A stretch of 64,000 bases of DNA, taken from Candidatus Hydrogenedentes bacterium ADurb.Bin170. Its GTDB lineage: Bacteria > Hydrogenedentota > Hydrogenedentia > Hydrogenedentales > CAITNO01. The stretch lies in assembly GCA_002070275.1 (NCBI GenBank), contig MWCY01000001.1, positions 1 through 64,000 on the forward strand. Reading direction: 5' to 3'. The notes beneath the pieces are model-generated. The model saw only the letters and a list, made by a program, of their open reading frames with translations. It was not told the DNA's origin and did not search any database. This document shows positions 1 to 8,974 of the stretch, piece by piece (position 1 is the first letter of the stretch; the number at the start of each line of letters is the position of its first letter). A program made the position numbers and the translations under genes.

Positions 1-606
1 CGTATGCACAGCCGGATCCCGTACGACGCCGCCTTTTCCCACCTGATGCCGACCCGCTTCAAACTGAGGCTTTATCAGTACAATGCCTTCCACAACAGGC
101 GCAAGCAGATCGACGATACAGGGCAGCACCAGCTTCAACGAAATAAAAGAGCAGTCTACTGTGAAAAAAGTGGGAGAGAGCGGAATCTGCTCTTTTCTTA
201 GCGTTCGGATGTTGCAGCGTTCCAGTACCGTGACCCGTGAATCCTGACGGAGAGACCAGGCGAGCTGCCCGTAGCCTACGTCCACGGCATAAACATGCGC
301 AGCCCCATGCTGAAGCAGACAGTCCGTAAAGCCGCCCGTAGAGGCGCCCACATCCATGACAACACGGTTCTGGAGGGACACGGGAAAGACTTCCAGTGCA
401 CGGGCGAGTTTTTCGCCACCGCGACTTACAAAACGGGGACCTTCAGACAGAAAAAGCGCTGTGTCCGGATCCAGGCGAATGCCCGCTTTGTTCAGAATCT
501 CTCCCGCACTGTTGCGCACACAATTCGTCTGAATCAGCCCCTGTGCTTTACTGCGGGTCAGCTGAAAACGCTCCTGTACAAGGATATCCAGCCGCTCTTT
601 AGTCAT
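1..606 (-). CDS. tlyA: TlyA family rRNA 2'-O-methyltransferase (partial, 3' end outside window)
   Basis: TlyA proteins are SAM-dependent 2'-O-methyltransferases acting on ribosomal RNA cytidines, often misnamed hemolysin A. About 202 codons are visible, read from an ATG at 606 and running off the left edge. The first 60 residues look like an S4 RNA-binding domain (LDILVQERFQLTRSKAQGLI). The SAM loop DVGASTGGFTD is at about 85-95, followed by VDCSFISLK and IKPQFEAG, both typical of this family. The start overlaps the end of the upstream M20 peptidase gene by 8 nt, so the two are probably translationally coupled. The C-terminal part cannot be assessed. Confidence 0.9.
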   Translation of the reverse strand, partial: MTKERLDILVQERFQLTRSKAQGLIQTNCVRNSAGEILNKAGIRLDPDTALFLSEGPRFVSRGGEKLARALEVFPVSLQNRVVMDVGASTGGFTDCLLQHGAAHVYAVDVGYGQLAWSLRQDSRVTVLERCNIRTLRKEQIPLSPTFFTVDCSFISLKLVLPCIVDLLAPVVEGIVLIKPQFEAGRHQVGKGGVVRDPAVHT

Positions 607-1996
607 GGACACTCATCGGCTTCAGCCTGCCCACGTTGTAGAGGAAGCAGGCATAACTTTCCATGCCCTTATACAGAACCGGAAGTGACTGTTTTTCGTT
701 GGGGCCGTGAATGCCGTCGTCGGGCTGGCCGAACCCGAGCATGACAGAGTCCACGCCGAGCCGCTCCTGAAGCAGTCTGACCACCGGAACACTGGCGCCC
801 TCACGCCGGAGAAAAGGTTCTTTTCCGAAGACTTTTTTCAGGGCATCTGCAGCCGCCTGCATATAGGGAGATTTCCAGTGCATCACCGAACCCGGACCGA
901 TTGAATGGCAGGTCAGATTCCATTGGCAGCCCGCCGGAACCTTTGCTTCCAGGTAAGCGCGCAGTTGTTTTTCAACCATGTCCAGAGGCTGCCCCGGAAT
1001 AAGGCGCATGGACAGTTTAGCACCTGCCCGTGCAGGCAGAACTGTCTTGGCGCCTTCGCCCTGAAAGCCGCCCCAGATGCCATTCACATCCAGCGAAGGG
1101 CGCACACCCAGACGTTCCAGTGTGGTGAATCCTTCCTCACCGTACAGAGCAAAGGCACCGGCTGTTTTCAGAAAGGCCGCATCATTGTAGGGTGCTTTGG
1201 CGAGAAGCGCCCGCTCATCGTCTTCCGCAGTGGGAACATGGTCATAAAAACCCGGCAGTGTGATCCTTCCCGAAGCATCATGCATGCCGCTGAGCACTTC
1301 CGTGAGCACATGAATCGGGTTGCGGACGGCTCCGCCGAACATGCCGCTGTGCATGTCTTTTTCGGCTGTGCAGATTTCCAGTTCGAAATAGGCGAGACCG
1401 CGCAGCGCATAGGTGATTGACGGATTCTCCGCACTGTGGATCATGGCATCGCAGTTCAGGACAATATCGCATTCCAGCAGATCGGTATGGTCTCTGATGA
1501 AGTCATCGAGATAGGGCGATCCGATTTCTTCTTCGCCTTCAATCAGATACTTCAGATTGACAGGGCAAGTGCCTTGTGCAAGCCAGGCCTCCACCGCAGC
1601 AAGCTGTGCGAGAATTTGCCCTTTCATGTCGGAGGCGCCGCGCGCAAAAATATAGTCGTCGCGAATTTCCGCACCAAAGGGAGGACTCACCCATTCGTCC
1701 AGCGGATCAGCAGGCTGAACATCATAGTGCCCGTAAACCAGCACCGTCGGTCTGCCCGGAGCGTGAATCCAGTCTCCATAGACCATGGGCTGACCGGGCG
1801 TGGGGTATGCCTGCACATGCTCCAGCCCGATACGGCGCATTTCCGCCTGAAGCCATTGTGACATGCGCAGCATATCAGGCTGGTTTTCCGGGGCTGTAGA
1901 AATGCTTGGAATGCGCAGGCATTCCTGAAAACGCTCCAGAAATAACGGGATGCCGGTACGTATTGCTTGCAGAACTTCATCTAAAGATGCAGACAT
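599..1996 (-). CDS. M20 family metallopeptidase (dipeptidase)
   Basis: A 465-residue cytoplasmic dizinc peptidase of the M20/ArgE/DapE superfamily, of normal length for the M20 dipeptidase subgroup. Zinc-site motifs are visible: GHYDVQP (H90, D92), the bridging Asp in ARGASDMKG near 123, and EGEEEIGS at about 153-160 with the catalytic and ligand glutamates. A dimerisation (lid) domain follows, with the typical GGAVRNP segment. No signal peptide is seen, so it probably cleaves small peptides inside the cell. Its stop overlaps the tlyA start by 8 nt. The exact substrate cannot be told from sequence. Confidence 0.9.
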   Translation of the reverse strand: MSASLDEVLQAIRTGIPLFLERFQECLRIPSISTAPENQPDMLRMSQWLQAEMRRIGLEHVQAYPTPGQPMVYGDWIHAPGRPTVLVYGHYDVQPADPLDEWVSPPFGAEIRDDYIFARGASDMKGQILAQLAAVEAWLAQGTCPVNLKYLIEGEEEIGSPYLDDFIRDHTDLLECDIVLNCDAMIHSAENPSITYALRGLAYFELEICTAEKDMHSGMFGGAVRNPIHVLTEVLSGMHDASGRITLPGFYDHVPTAEDDERALLAKAPYNDAAFLKTAGAFALYGEEGFTTLERLGVRPSLDVNGIWGGFQGEGAKTVLPARAGAKLSMRLIPGQPLDMVEKQLRAYLEAKVPAGCQWNLTCHSIGPGSVMHWKSPYMQAAADALKKVFGKEPFLRREGASVPVVRLLQERLGVDSVMLGFGQPDDGIHGPNEKQSLPVLYKGMESYACFLYNVGRLKPMSVHD

Positions 1997-2082
1997 GGCT
2001 GAAAATTCCCGGAAAGTCTTTGAATGAAAGACAATGGTTCAAGGAAAGCAGTTGCTTCAAAACAGGCTATGCCAAAGTCCGG

Positions 2083-2520
2083 TTAAATACCGTCCACGCT
2101 CATGGAGCTGACCAGCCAGGTGCCGTTTTCTTTTTTCAGACCCAGCTCGACCGATACACTTCCGGCTGATCCCATGAGGTCGATGGGATAAATGAAGTAT
2201 TCACCGTCCTTCAGCTCATATTCCGCATCTTCAAAGCTGACTTCAGCATCATCCAGATATCCGGAATCAATAGCCTGCTGGATGAAGGTACCGAGCATGG
2301 CTTTGTCTGCAGATTCCATCTGGGGAGCAGCGAAGGATTCAGAAATAGTGGAGAGCAGTTTTTCTACGTTGTGCTCTACAAGTGCTTGTGCCCAGAGGCT
2401 GGCAGTTTCCTTCACCATTTCCTCATCACTTTTTCCTCCGGCAGTGGTGGCGCAGCCGGAAACGAGAAGGACGGCGATCAGCATCAGCACTGTAATGGCG
2501 GCACTCTGTTTGCAATACAT
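2083..2520 (-). CDS. small lipoprotein, NTF2/SnoaL-like
   Basis: A 145-residue predicted lipoprotein. The N-terminus has a hydrophobic stretch ending in VSGC, a lipobox with acylated Cys at about 23. The rest (WAQALVEHNVEKLLSTIS and, at the C-terminus, LGLKKENGTWLVSSMSVDG) resembles the alpha-plus-beta cone fold of NTF2/SnoaL-like proteins, where a final strand carries a KxxGxWLV pattern. No catalytic residues can be assigned. It is a monocistronic-looking minus-strand gene, divergent from the phasin-like gene. The fold assignment is by eye. Confidence 0.7.
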   Translation of the reverse strand: MYCKQSAAITVLMLIAVLLVSGCATTAGGKSDEEMVKETASLWAQALVEHNVEKLLSTISESFAAPQMESADKAMLGTFIQQAIDSGYLDDAEVSFEDAEYELKDGEYFIYPIDLMGSAGSVSVELGLKKENGTWLVSSMSVDGI

Positions 2521-2667
2521 TTAAAATCTCCTTTAGCGTTGGTCTTTTGATACTGAGAAGGGCTCTACATACGCTCAGGAATATACTATAACAAAAAAGA
2601 GCGGTGCAGGGTAAAGAGGCTTAAAATTCTTGCCTGCAGGAATTTTTAAAAATAACCGTTGTCTCTA

Positions 2668-2696
2668 TGGTCTTTTATACCGGCAGGGCGTATAAT
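2668..2696 (+). promoter_or_regulatory. candidate sigma70 promoter for the phasin-like gene
   Basis: A consensus TATAAT lies at 2691-2696. The hexamer 17 nt upstream is weak (tggtct at 2668-2673). The predicted leader would be about 55 nt. Confidence 0.4.
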
Positions 2697-2757
2697 AGAC
2701 ATTAAGTTATCTGATTGGAAACAAAGTGCCCGGTAGATCATCCAAAGGAGTATGCAA

Positions 2758-3297
2758 ATGAGTGCTGAAAAAACAAAAAAGTCGTCTGTTGGAATTTTTG
2801 ATACCGTAAACGATCTGGTGTCTCATTCCATGAAACTGGCAGGGGATCTGATTGACTCCGGCTCAACCGCATCCAAAGACATTTCATTGTCCAGCGCCAA
2901 GCATCTCCTTAAAATTCAGCAGGGCGCAATGAAGACCGGCTTGAGTCTTATCGGCAAAACAAATAAGCAAGTCGACAAAATTATCCGGGACCGCGTAAAA
3001 GAACAGGAGTGGATGCCTGAGGAAGGCAAAGAATGTCTGGACGAGTGGGCGGATATGCTGGATTCGGGATTAAAAGAGTTTACCCGTGTTGTGGATAGCA
3101 GTTTCGAAAAGATGTTGAAACTGGTTGAGCGCAGCGGCAAGAAAAAGACATCAGGAAAGTGCAAAGGGTCTGCGGCTGCGCCGTCATCATGTAAAGCAGA
3201 GAGCGCAGAAGCGCCGGCAAAAAAGACAACGGCGAAAAAAGCGACTACGAAAAAAGCGCCGGCAAAAAAGCCTGCAGCCAAAAAGAAAAACGCGTAA
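2758..3297 (+). CDS. phasin-like protein with histone H1-like Lys/Ala tail
   Basis: The product is 179 residues from the ATG at 2758. An ATG at 2752 is only 1 nt from the AAAGGAG site (2744-2750), whereas 2758 is 7 nt away, so 2758 is preferred. The first 125 residues are helical and amphipathic (DTVNDLVSHSMKLAGDLI, EEGKECLDEWADMLDSGLKEF), as in phasins and PHA granule-associated proteins. The last 30 residues are built from AKK/TKK repeats like the C-terminal tail of histone H1 and of the granule protein PhaF. Such tails bind DNA. No PHA synthase lies nearby, so the cargo is unknown. The unknown gene at 3421 follows on the same strand. Confidence 0.65.
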   Translation: MSAEKTKKSSVGIFDTVNDLVSHSMKLAGDLIDSGSTASKDISLSSAKHLLKIQQGAMKTGLSLIGKTNKQVDKIIRDRVKEQEWMPEEGKECLDEWADMLDSGLKEFTRVVDSSFEKMLKLVERSGKKKTSGKCKGSAAAPSSCKAESAEAPAKKTTAKKATTKKAPAKKPAAKKKNA

Positions 3298-3420
3298 CGG
3301 CCTCTCGTTTATAAAAGTGCTCATCTGCCGCTCCGGAAAGCTGGTGCCGCGCCGGCTTGTCTCTTTAATGTAAATGATCATCTCCGGTAGTTTTCTTTTC
3401 AATACTATGAGGATATCTCA

Positions 3421-4443
3421 GTGAAGTCCGATATTCCGCCTAAATACCCTGTCCGGCAGGGTGTGTCTAAAATTAAAATAAAATGGTCCGAAACTCTTCG
3501 CTATGCCGGACCGTATCCGAAAAAAAGCAAGCAGTTTTTTCGTATGGAAACTCTCCAGCGCGCCCTTGAAAAAAAACTGGAAGAAAAAGATTATTTTCTT
3601 TATCGCAGTTTTAAAGAGGGCCTGGACGGAAAAACACCGGACAGCCTTGCCGTTGATCTTGTTTACGAAAATAAAAGCAGGCTGATTTTTTCACTGCTTG
3701 CCGGGAGCCGTCAGGGGAAACGCACAAGTTTGTACCTTATGATGGCAAAAAACCATGAAGAATTTTCCGCAGCTCTGGAACAGGAATATGCTGCTTTTCA
3801 GGCACCGGGTATGAGCGGACACAACGGATTTATCCCCGTCCTTCGTCAGGGCCTCATCTATCTTCCCGACCGCCATCAGCGCCGGGATATCAACAGAGAA
3901 CTCTTTGCGTGGCTTTTCAGGCTGCCGGGAGAGTGGGCACCCCTGTATGTTGCTTCTTCAACACAGTGGGGACCCCGCGGCAGTGAAGTGCGGCGTTTTA
4001 CCGTACAGGAAACAGAGAAAATCAAATGTGAGTTAATACGGCATCTTGCCGCCGCTTATGATCCTGATCAGTTCGAAGGTGTAACGCCCCGGCTGTTGAG
4101 TTCAGATGATTTGTGGGTGAAAAAAAACAAGGATCGCTCCTTCTCTCTTGCAATCGCTTCGTGCCGTCGTCTTGATAAAAAACTGCGGCCGGGACAGTTC
4201 GTCGCCTCCCTTTTATTTGGAAGTTTCGGCGAAGGACAACATCGGCTGCCTTTGGCGCCCGCCCGTCCCGAGCACTTCAGGGATGCTTTAATGAAGGCTC
4301 TTCCGGCGGATCATGCTGCAGCCCTTCTTGCCGCTTTTTTCAGGCAGCGGTCCCTTCACGAGAAAAAACTTTCGCCGGAACTAAAACAATTGCTTCCGGG
4401 CGCAGACTATCTGGATGCGCTGGAGGCGTGCCTTCATCCGTAA
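3421..4443 (+). CDS. conserved-looking hypothetical protein
   Basis: A 340-residue protein with a GTG start preceded by a GAGG about 10 nt upstream. I do not recognise the family. It is basic in its first 120 residues, has no signal peptide or membrane segment, and has a central region with several aromatic pairs (LFAWLFRLPGEWAPLYVA). It lies about 120 nt after the phasin-like gene and may be co-transcribed with it. Its 3' end overlaps the converging lpxK gene by 10 nt. Codon use looks like that of its neighbours, which supports it being real. Confidence 0.6.
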   Translation: MKSDIPPKYPVRQGVSKIKIKWSETLRYAGPYPKKSKQFFRMETLQRALEKKLEEKDYFLYRSFKEGLDGKTPDSLAVDLVYENKSRLIFSLLAGSRQGKRTSLYLMMAKNHEEFSAALEQEYAAFQAPGMSGHNGFIPVLRQGLIYLPDRHQRRDINRELFAWLFRLPGEWAPLYVASSTQWGPRGSEVRRFTVQETEKIKCELIRHLAAAYDPDQFEGVTPRLLSSDDLWVKKNKDRSFSLAIASCRRLDKKLRPGQFVASLLFGSFGEGQHRLPLAPARPEHFRDALMKALPADHAAALLAAFFRQRSLHEKKLSPELKQLLPGADYLDALEACLHP

Positions 4444-5435
4444 GGTGCTAGCGCCACGGTCAGCGCATAGAGATTGGGGAGATCTGTTTTCCCCAGGCGC
4501 ACAGCATCTTTTTCAGTCATAACCACGGGCAGTTCCGAAGAAAAAGCCACCTGATCCAGCGCCTGATGATCAGCGAGAACGGTGGTCTGCTCCCGCCGCG
4601 CCCCCAGACTTTCCAGCGTCTGAAAAAAAGCATCCGGGTTGCCGATGCCGCATAGTGCCTGGACAGATTGCTGCTGCAGAAAGGAAAGAGGCAATGTGCT
4701 GCCGTCGCAAAGCCGCTGAATTTCCAGTGGTTTATGCACTGTATAAGAGAGCGGCGCCCGGCTGTTATATATCCGAATGGTTTCGGTGAGTTTACGCAGT
4801 GCCTCGTCTGTGGTCTGATCACACCGTGTTACCAGGATTTCTGTGGCACGGTTCATGGCTTGCAGAGGCTCTCTCAGCAGTCCGCGGGGAATGATGCAGC
4901 CATTCCCGAAAGGATTTGCCCCGTCAATGAGCAGGATGTTTTCGTCCCGTTCCAGCGAAACGGCCTGATATCCGTCGTCAAGAAGCAGTGTGTCACATCC
5001 CTGTTCAAGTGCTGCTTGTGCACCTTTAACCCGATTGGCGCTCCGCACTATCCAAACACCGGGAACCCGGCGTGCAATCAGAAGAGCCTCGTCGCCGAAT
5101 CTTTTTACAGCGTCCGGATCAGTGGCACCCGGTGGAAGGATTTGCACTTTCCGGGCGCGAGCGGCGCCATATCCCCGGGTGATTACTGCTACCTGATGCC
5201 CGAGGCTGATTTCACGGAGGGCGCGCTCGATGACGGCAGGCGTTTTGCCTGCGCCGCCGGCGGTGAGATTACCGAAGCTGATGACTCTGGCGGCCACGCG
5301 CACACGAGGGCAATGAAGGCGCTTCCACATGCCAAGACGCTGGAACACGGAACCTCCCCGCAGTAAAACCGAAAGCAGCAGCGGCAGTGTCTCGCCCTTT
5401 CGTATTTTGTGAGCCAGTGTATCAATATAGTTCAT
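4434..5435 (-). CDS. lpxK: tetraacyldisaccharide 4'-kinase
   Basis: LpxK phosphorylates the 4' position of the lipid A disaccharide at the inner membrane, a late step in lipid A synthesis. The 333-residue length is typical. A modified Walker A, GNLTAGGAGKT, is at about 55-65. Later family patterns include ITRGYG, FGDEALLIA, LLLDDGYQ and, near the end, VVMTEKDAVRLG. Its start overlaps the dprA stop by 4 nt. Its presence is the clearest evidence that the organism makes LPS. Confidence 0.93.
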   Translation of the reverse strand: MNYIDTLAHKIRKGETLPLLLSVLLRGGSVFQRLGMWKRLHCPRVRVAARVISFGNLTAGGAGKTPAVIERALREISLGHQVAVITRGYGAARARKVQILPPGATDPDAVKRFGDEALLIARRVPGVWIVRSANRVKGAQAALEQGCDTLLLDDGYQAVSLERDENILLIDGANPFGNGCIIPRGLLREPLQAMNRATEILVTRCDQTTDEALRKLTETIRIYNSRAPLSYTVHKPLEIQRLCDGSTLPLSFLQQQSVQALCGIGNPDAFFQTLESLGARREQTTVLADHQALDQVAFSSELPVVMTEKDAVRLGKTDLPNLYALTVALAPYG

Positions 5436-6625
5436 TTTCGTGCAAACCGTTTTCCGCTCATCTGCCTAACCACCCCTTTCATTTCCAGCATGGTCAGCGA
5501 GACCAGAATTTCCGGAACAGCAAGTCGTGTGGCAAGAGCAATCTCATCTACAAAAGAGCCTTCCTGATGCAGCACATCATAAACAGCCTGCTCTTCCTTT
5601 GAGAGGGAAAGCGCTTTTGGTGGTGCTTCGCTATTCGGAGAGGGGGCAGAAGGTTTTTCTTTTTTCGCTACAGGAGCAGGACTCATTTTTGGCGGAGACG
5701 GCTGTCGCACAGGTCTTTCAGGCAGCCCTTTAAAGGTCGAAAATTCGTTTTCAGCAAGCGGCAGCTCAAGAAGAATATCATCCACTTTTTCAACCAGCCG
5801 TGCACCGTCACGAATCAGATCATTGGGACCCTGGCTGTTGGAGAACCCGGCACTGCCGGGCACGGCAAAGACTTCTCTGCCCTGCTCTGCCGCATATTTT
5901 GCCGTAAGCAGGGATCCGCTGCCCAGAGGCGCTTCTACAACCAGCGTGCCCATGGTCAATCCGCTGATAATATGATTCCGGCGGGGAAAGTTGCCGCGAA
6001 TGGCACGGGTACCCATGACAAAGGGGCTCAAAAGACAGCCTTGCCGGCTGATTTCTTCGCTGAGTGTTTTGTTGGATGCCGGGTAAATGCTGTCCAGACC
6101 GCAGCCCAGCACAGCGATGGTTCTGCCACCCGCATCAAGGGCACCTTTATGTGCGGCTGTATCGATGCCCTCCGCCAGCCCGCTTACGACAGTGATGCCC
6201 CGGGCGGCAAGTTCATAAGCCAGCTGGTGAGCGGTCTTCAACCCGATGGAGGAGGGGCGTCGTGTACCGACAATGGCTATGCTTTTCTGGTCAGACTCAA
6301 GGAGTGTGCCTTTAATGAAGAACAGGACAGGGGCATCATAGGTCTCCGCCAGAGATACAGGATAAGCAGGATCATCCATGGTAACCATGGAGACGCCATG
6401 CGTCTTCATCTGGTATTGGTGGTATTCCATATCAACGGCGTCCGCATGCTGACGGATACGCTGAGCGACAGTTTTCCCGATTACATCGCTGAGCTCTTTT
6501 ACCGAAGCACGCAGCACCCTCCCGGGTTTCTGGAAGTGTGCCAGCAGTTTGAGAAATCGCACCGAGCCAATGCCGGGCACAAGAAAGAGCCTGAGCCAGT
6601 CCTGTTGATCAGGGGTCAGAATCAT
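5432..6625 (-). CDS. dprA: DNA-processing protein DprA/Smf
   Basis: DprA loads RecA on incoming single-stranded DNA during natural transformation. The 397-residue protein has an N-terminal helix-hairpin-helix-like region (LVPGIGSVRFLKLL). The Rossmann-like core carries VGTRRPSSIG at about 119-128, SGLAEGIDTAAH at about 148-159 and GCGLDSIYP. A proline-rich linker of about 40 residues leads to a C-terminal winged-helix domain (about 335-397). The gene is just upstream of lpxK and overlaps it by 4 nt. No other competence genes are visible in the window. Confidence 0.93.
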   Translation of the reverse strand: MILTPDQQDWLRLFLVPGIGSVRFLKLLAHFQKPGRVLRASVKELSDVIGKTVAQRIRQHADAVDMEYHQYQMKTHGVSMVTMDDPAYPVSLAETYDAPVLFFIKGTLLESDQKSIAIVGTRRPSSIGLKTAHQLAYELAARGITVVSGLAEGIDTAAHKGALDAGGRTIAVLGCGLDSIYPASNKTLSEEISRQGCLLSPFVMGTRAIRGNFPRRNHIISGLTMGTLVVEAPLGSGSLLTAKYAAEQGREVFAVPGSAGFSNSQGPNDLIRDGARLVEKVDDILLELPLAENEFSTFKGLPERPVRQPSPPKMSPAPVAKKEKPSAPSPNSEAPPKALSLSKEEQAVYDVLHQEGSFVDEIALATRLAVPEILVSLTMLEMKGVVRQMSGKRFARK

Positions 6626-6694
6626 AGATGTATATCACCCTTATCTCTATTTCTGAATGACTGCAGTCGATATGGGAACAAAAGAGTACGTACT

Positions 6695-7387
6695 TTATTG
6701 CTTCGGGCGTATTTTAAGATTACGAAACCAAACTTCATCGCCATGGTTCTGGAGAATGATATGCCCCTCTTTGGGCAATGAAGCCAGAGGCGTATCAAAT
6801 TTACCTATAGGCATGGTCATGAGCCCGAGATCCAGATCCAGCACTTTCCAGCCGTTATAGATTACTGTGACCTGATCACCGTCAACTGATATGTCATAAG
6901 CATTCCACTCGCCCGGAGGCAGCGCCATATTAAAGGCCGGTGTGGCAATGTCATAAAGAGCCGCGCTGCTATGCACGGACGGATGCCGCCCATGATCCCC
7001 GAAGACCTGAATTTCCATGCCGCGCTGTACCGGGTCGGCAGGATCGGTTCTGAAAAAAACACCGCTGTTGGCATCGGTGCCGCACTTGAATTCCACATGC
7101 AATTCAAAATCAGAAAAACTGCCGCCTGTCCACGCAATATAGCGCGTCCCTTTTTGCGGGTTCATTTTCATGCCGTTTTCCGTGAGGGTAAAGGCCGTAG
7201 AAGCAGAGTCGGTCACGTTTTTCCAGAGCGGTGCATTTTCTGCGGAAAACAAATCGATCCAGTCTTCGCCGGAAGGGGCTTCTGTTGCTTTGCCTGTTGG
7301 AAGACGAAGGACATCATCGGCACAGGATAAAAGAGACAGACTGGCTGTTGCCAGAACAAGCGCCGGAAAAACACTGATGATACGCAT
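6695..7387 (-). CDS. DUF1080 (3-keto-disaccharide hydrolase-like) lipoprotein
   Basis: A 230-residue protein with a lipobox (SLLSC, Cys about 22), so probably anchored to a membrane facing the periplasm. The rest is one concanavalin-like jelly-roll domain of the DUF1080 family: WIDLFSAENAPLWKN at its start, FELHVEFKCGTDANSGVFFR in the middle and HIILQNHGDEVWFRNLKI at the end. Characterised DUF1080 members hydrolyse or eliminate 3-keto-glycosides made by Gfo/Idh/MocA dehydrogenases. It stands alone here, but the Tat-exported Gfo/Idh/MocA genes at 28.8 and 33.3 kb are possible partners. Confidence 0.88.
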   Translation of the reverse strand: MRIISVFPALVLATASLSLLSCADDVLRLPTGKATEAPSGEDWIDLFSAENAPLWKNVTDSASTAFTLTENGMKMNPQKGTRYIAWTGGSFSDFELHVEFKCGTDANSGVFFRTDPADPVQRGMEIQVFGDHGRHPSVHSSAALYDIATPAFNMALPPGEWNAYDISVDGDQVTVIYNGWKVLDLDLGLMTMPIGKFDTPLASLPKEGHIILQNHGDEVWFRNLKIRPKQ

Positions 7388-7450
7388 TGTCAGACTCCTT
7401 GCTGGGTTGCTGCCGTTTATATTATGGGTGAGGCGGGCAGATAATTCAAT

Positions 7451-8500
7451 TTATTCGGAAGGTACAAGCGGCGGGGGCTGCGGCGTCAAAAGCGTATTCA
7501 TCCACTGGCGCCAGGGACCGGCCTGGGTGCCCAGATCCATACCCGCCTGCTTTCTCAGCATCCGGTGCGCCTGGGGGGCGAGTTCGGGGTTTTTCTCCAA
7601 TATTTCAATCAGTATGGGCAGCTGTCCTTCCGGCGGGTAGGATTCGACAGCGCTTAATGCACTCAGTTGGGCTGCCGTATTCCCCGGATGGATTACAAGT
7701 TGTCTGATCTTTTCCAGTGCGGCCGGACTGCGCAGTGCGGCGAGCGCCTGTACAGCGATTGGCCTGAAATAGACATTGTCGTGCTGCAGCAGCTGGATCC
7801 ACAAGTCCAGACTCTGCGGATCGTGGAGGGAACGGAGTGCTTCCACGCAGGTGCCTGCCAGCTCCATATCAGTGCTCCAGACGTGGCGGGTCAGCGTAGG
7901 CAGCGCAGCCCGATATTGCATGCGCCCGAGGACATAGGCGGCGATGCGCCGGTGAAGGGGCAATTCAATTTCCGTGTTCAGAGTTTCTAAAAAGTAGGTG
8001 CCTGCAGCAGCGGGCAGTGAAGGAAGCGCGACCTCAAGCCATGCGGTTTTCTGCGTGTCTAATGAAGTGAATGTCCGCATGACATAGGCAAAAAGGGTTG
8101 GGACCGGATATTCCGCAAGCCTGAGTTCCGCAGCGGAGCGCACTTGGGCACTTGGGTCGGATAATTGCCGTATAAGAGGCTCCAGAGTTTCCAGCGCATC
8201 AGGATCAAGTGGCCAGGCTTCAGAAGCGCGCCGTCGGAATTCCGGGTTATCGGCACGGCTCATCTGTTCCAGCACCCAGGCGGCACTTTTATGCGGCGGC
8301 GGAGGCATAGGCAACGCCTTGTCGGGCGCAGTGCTGTCAACCTTTTCAGGACTCGGAGCCTCCGAGAAAGAGTCTTTCTCCATTTGCCCGGACGCATGGG
8401 AGGGAGGCTTTAGGGGAGCGGGTGCTTTGGGTGCAGCTGTCGATACGGCGAAAAGCAAGGGAGACATGACAAGAAGAGTAGCCACTGTAACACGGTGCAT
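7451..8500 (-). CDS. exported HEAT-repeat protein
   Basis: A 349-residue protein with an N-terminal hydrophobic signal ending near AVSTAAP, then a proline-rich linker of about 60 residues. From about 80 to 330 it has repeated helical pairs of HEAT type (ALPTLTRHVWSTDMELAGTCVEALRSL, SPAALEKIRQLV). No catalytic motif is seen; HEAT repeats usually mediate protein contacts. It lies 51 nt downstream of the candidate anti-sigma gene and probably belongs to the same transcript, so it may be an envelope component of the sigma-controlled response. Confidence 0.75.
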   Translation of the reverse strand: MHRVTVATLLVMSPLLFAVSTAAPKAPAPLKPPSHASGQMEKDSFSEAPSPEKVDSTAPDKALPMPPPPHKSAAWVLEQMSRADNPEFRRRASEAWPLDPDALETLEPLIRQLSDPSAQVRSAAELRLAEYPVPTLFAYVMRTFTSLDTQKTAWLEVALPSLPAAAGTYFLETLNTEIELPLHRRIAAYVLGRMQYRAALPTLTRHVWSTDMELAGTCVEALRSLHDPQSLDLWIQLLQHDNVYFRPIAVQALAALRSPAALEKIRQLVIHPGNTAAQLSALSAVESYPPEGQLPILIEILEKNPELAPQAHRMLRKQAGMDLGTQAGPWRQWMNTLLTPQPPPLVPSE

Positions 8501-8551
8501 GCCGCTGGAAACCCTTTTGCGCCGGAATTTCGGCTGGCTGATTGGTGCGGA

Positions 8552-8974
8552 TCAGTCCGAATGAGGCATTTTATGGATCTGCAAAGCTGCAAGAATTGCA
8601 ACAGCGCTGATGCTGAAAAATAATCCGCCCGCAAGGCTGTAGCTGCCCTGGTACGATGAGAAGGACATGCGGAAAGCAGTCAGATAATAGTCAAACAGAC
8701 CTTTACCCCCGGAAACACCTTCACTGTACAGCACACTGAGATTGGTAAACCACAGACTGAGGCCGGCGACTGTAAGTGCCGCGACAAAAATAACCAGAAG
8801 AGAAGTCATGGAAATGCGGAAGCGCCTTTCTTCATGCGCACGCAGTTCCGCAATATCCAGACGTGCCTCGATGCTTTCAAGCAGCGAAGGCGGTGCCTGA
8901 AGCACAGGCTCTTCAGCGAGCGCCTGTGCAATCAAAAGGTCCAGATCGTCACGGCAGTCAAAGTGCTCATTCAT
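8552..8974 (-). CDS. candidate anti-sigma factor, membrane protein
   Basis: 140 residues from the ATG at 8974, which overlaps the sigma gene stop by 8 nt (ATGAATGA). A longer frame exists to 9022, but it would sit deep inside the sigma gene. The cytoplasmic N-terminus (about 55 residues) contains PSLLESIEARL, similar to the helical segment of short anti-sigma factors. Two membrane segments follow (TSLLVIFVAALTVAGLSLWF and a C-terminal one). The HxxxCxxC zinc motif of ZAS anti-sigmas is absent. The role is inferred from position and topology. Confidence 0.6.
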   Translation of the reverse strand: MNEHFDCRDDLDLLIAQALAEEPVLQAPPSLLESIEARLDIAELRAHEERRFRISMTSLLVIFVAALTVAGLSLWFTNLSVLYSEGVSGGKGLFDYYLTAFRMSFSSYQGSYSLAGGLFFSISAVAILAALQIHKMPHSD

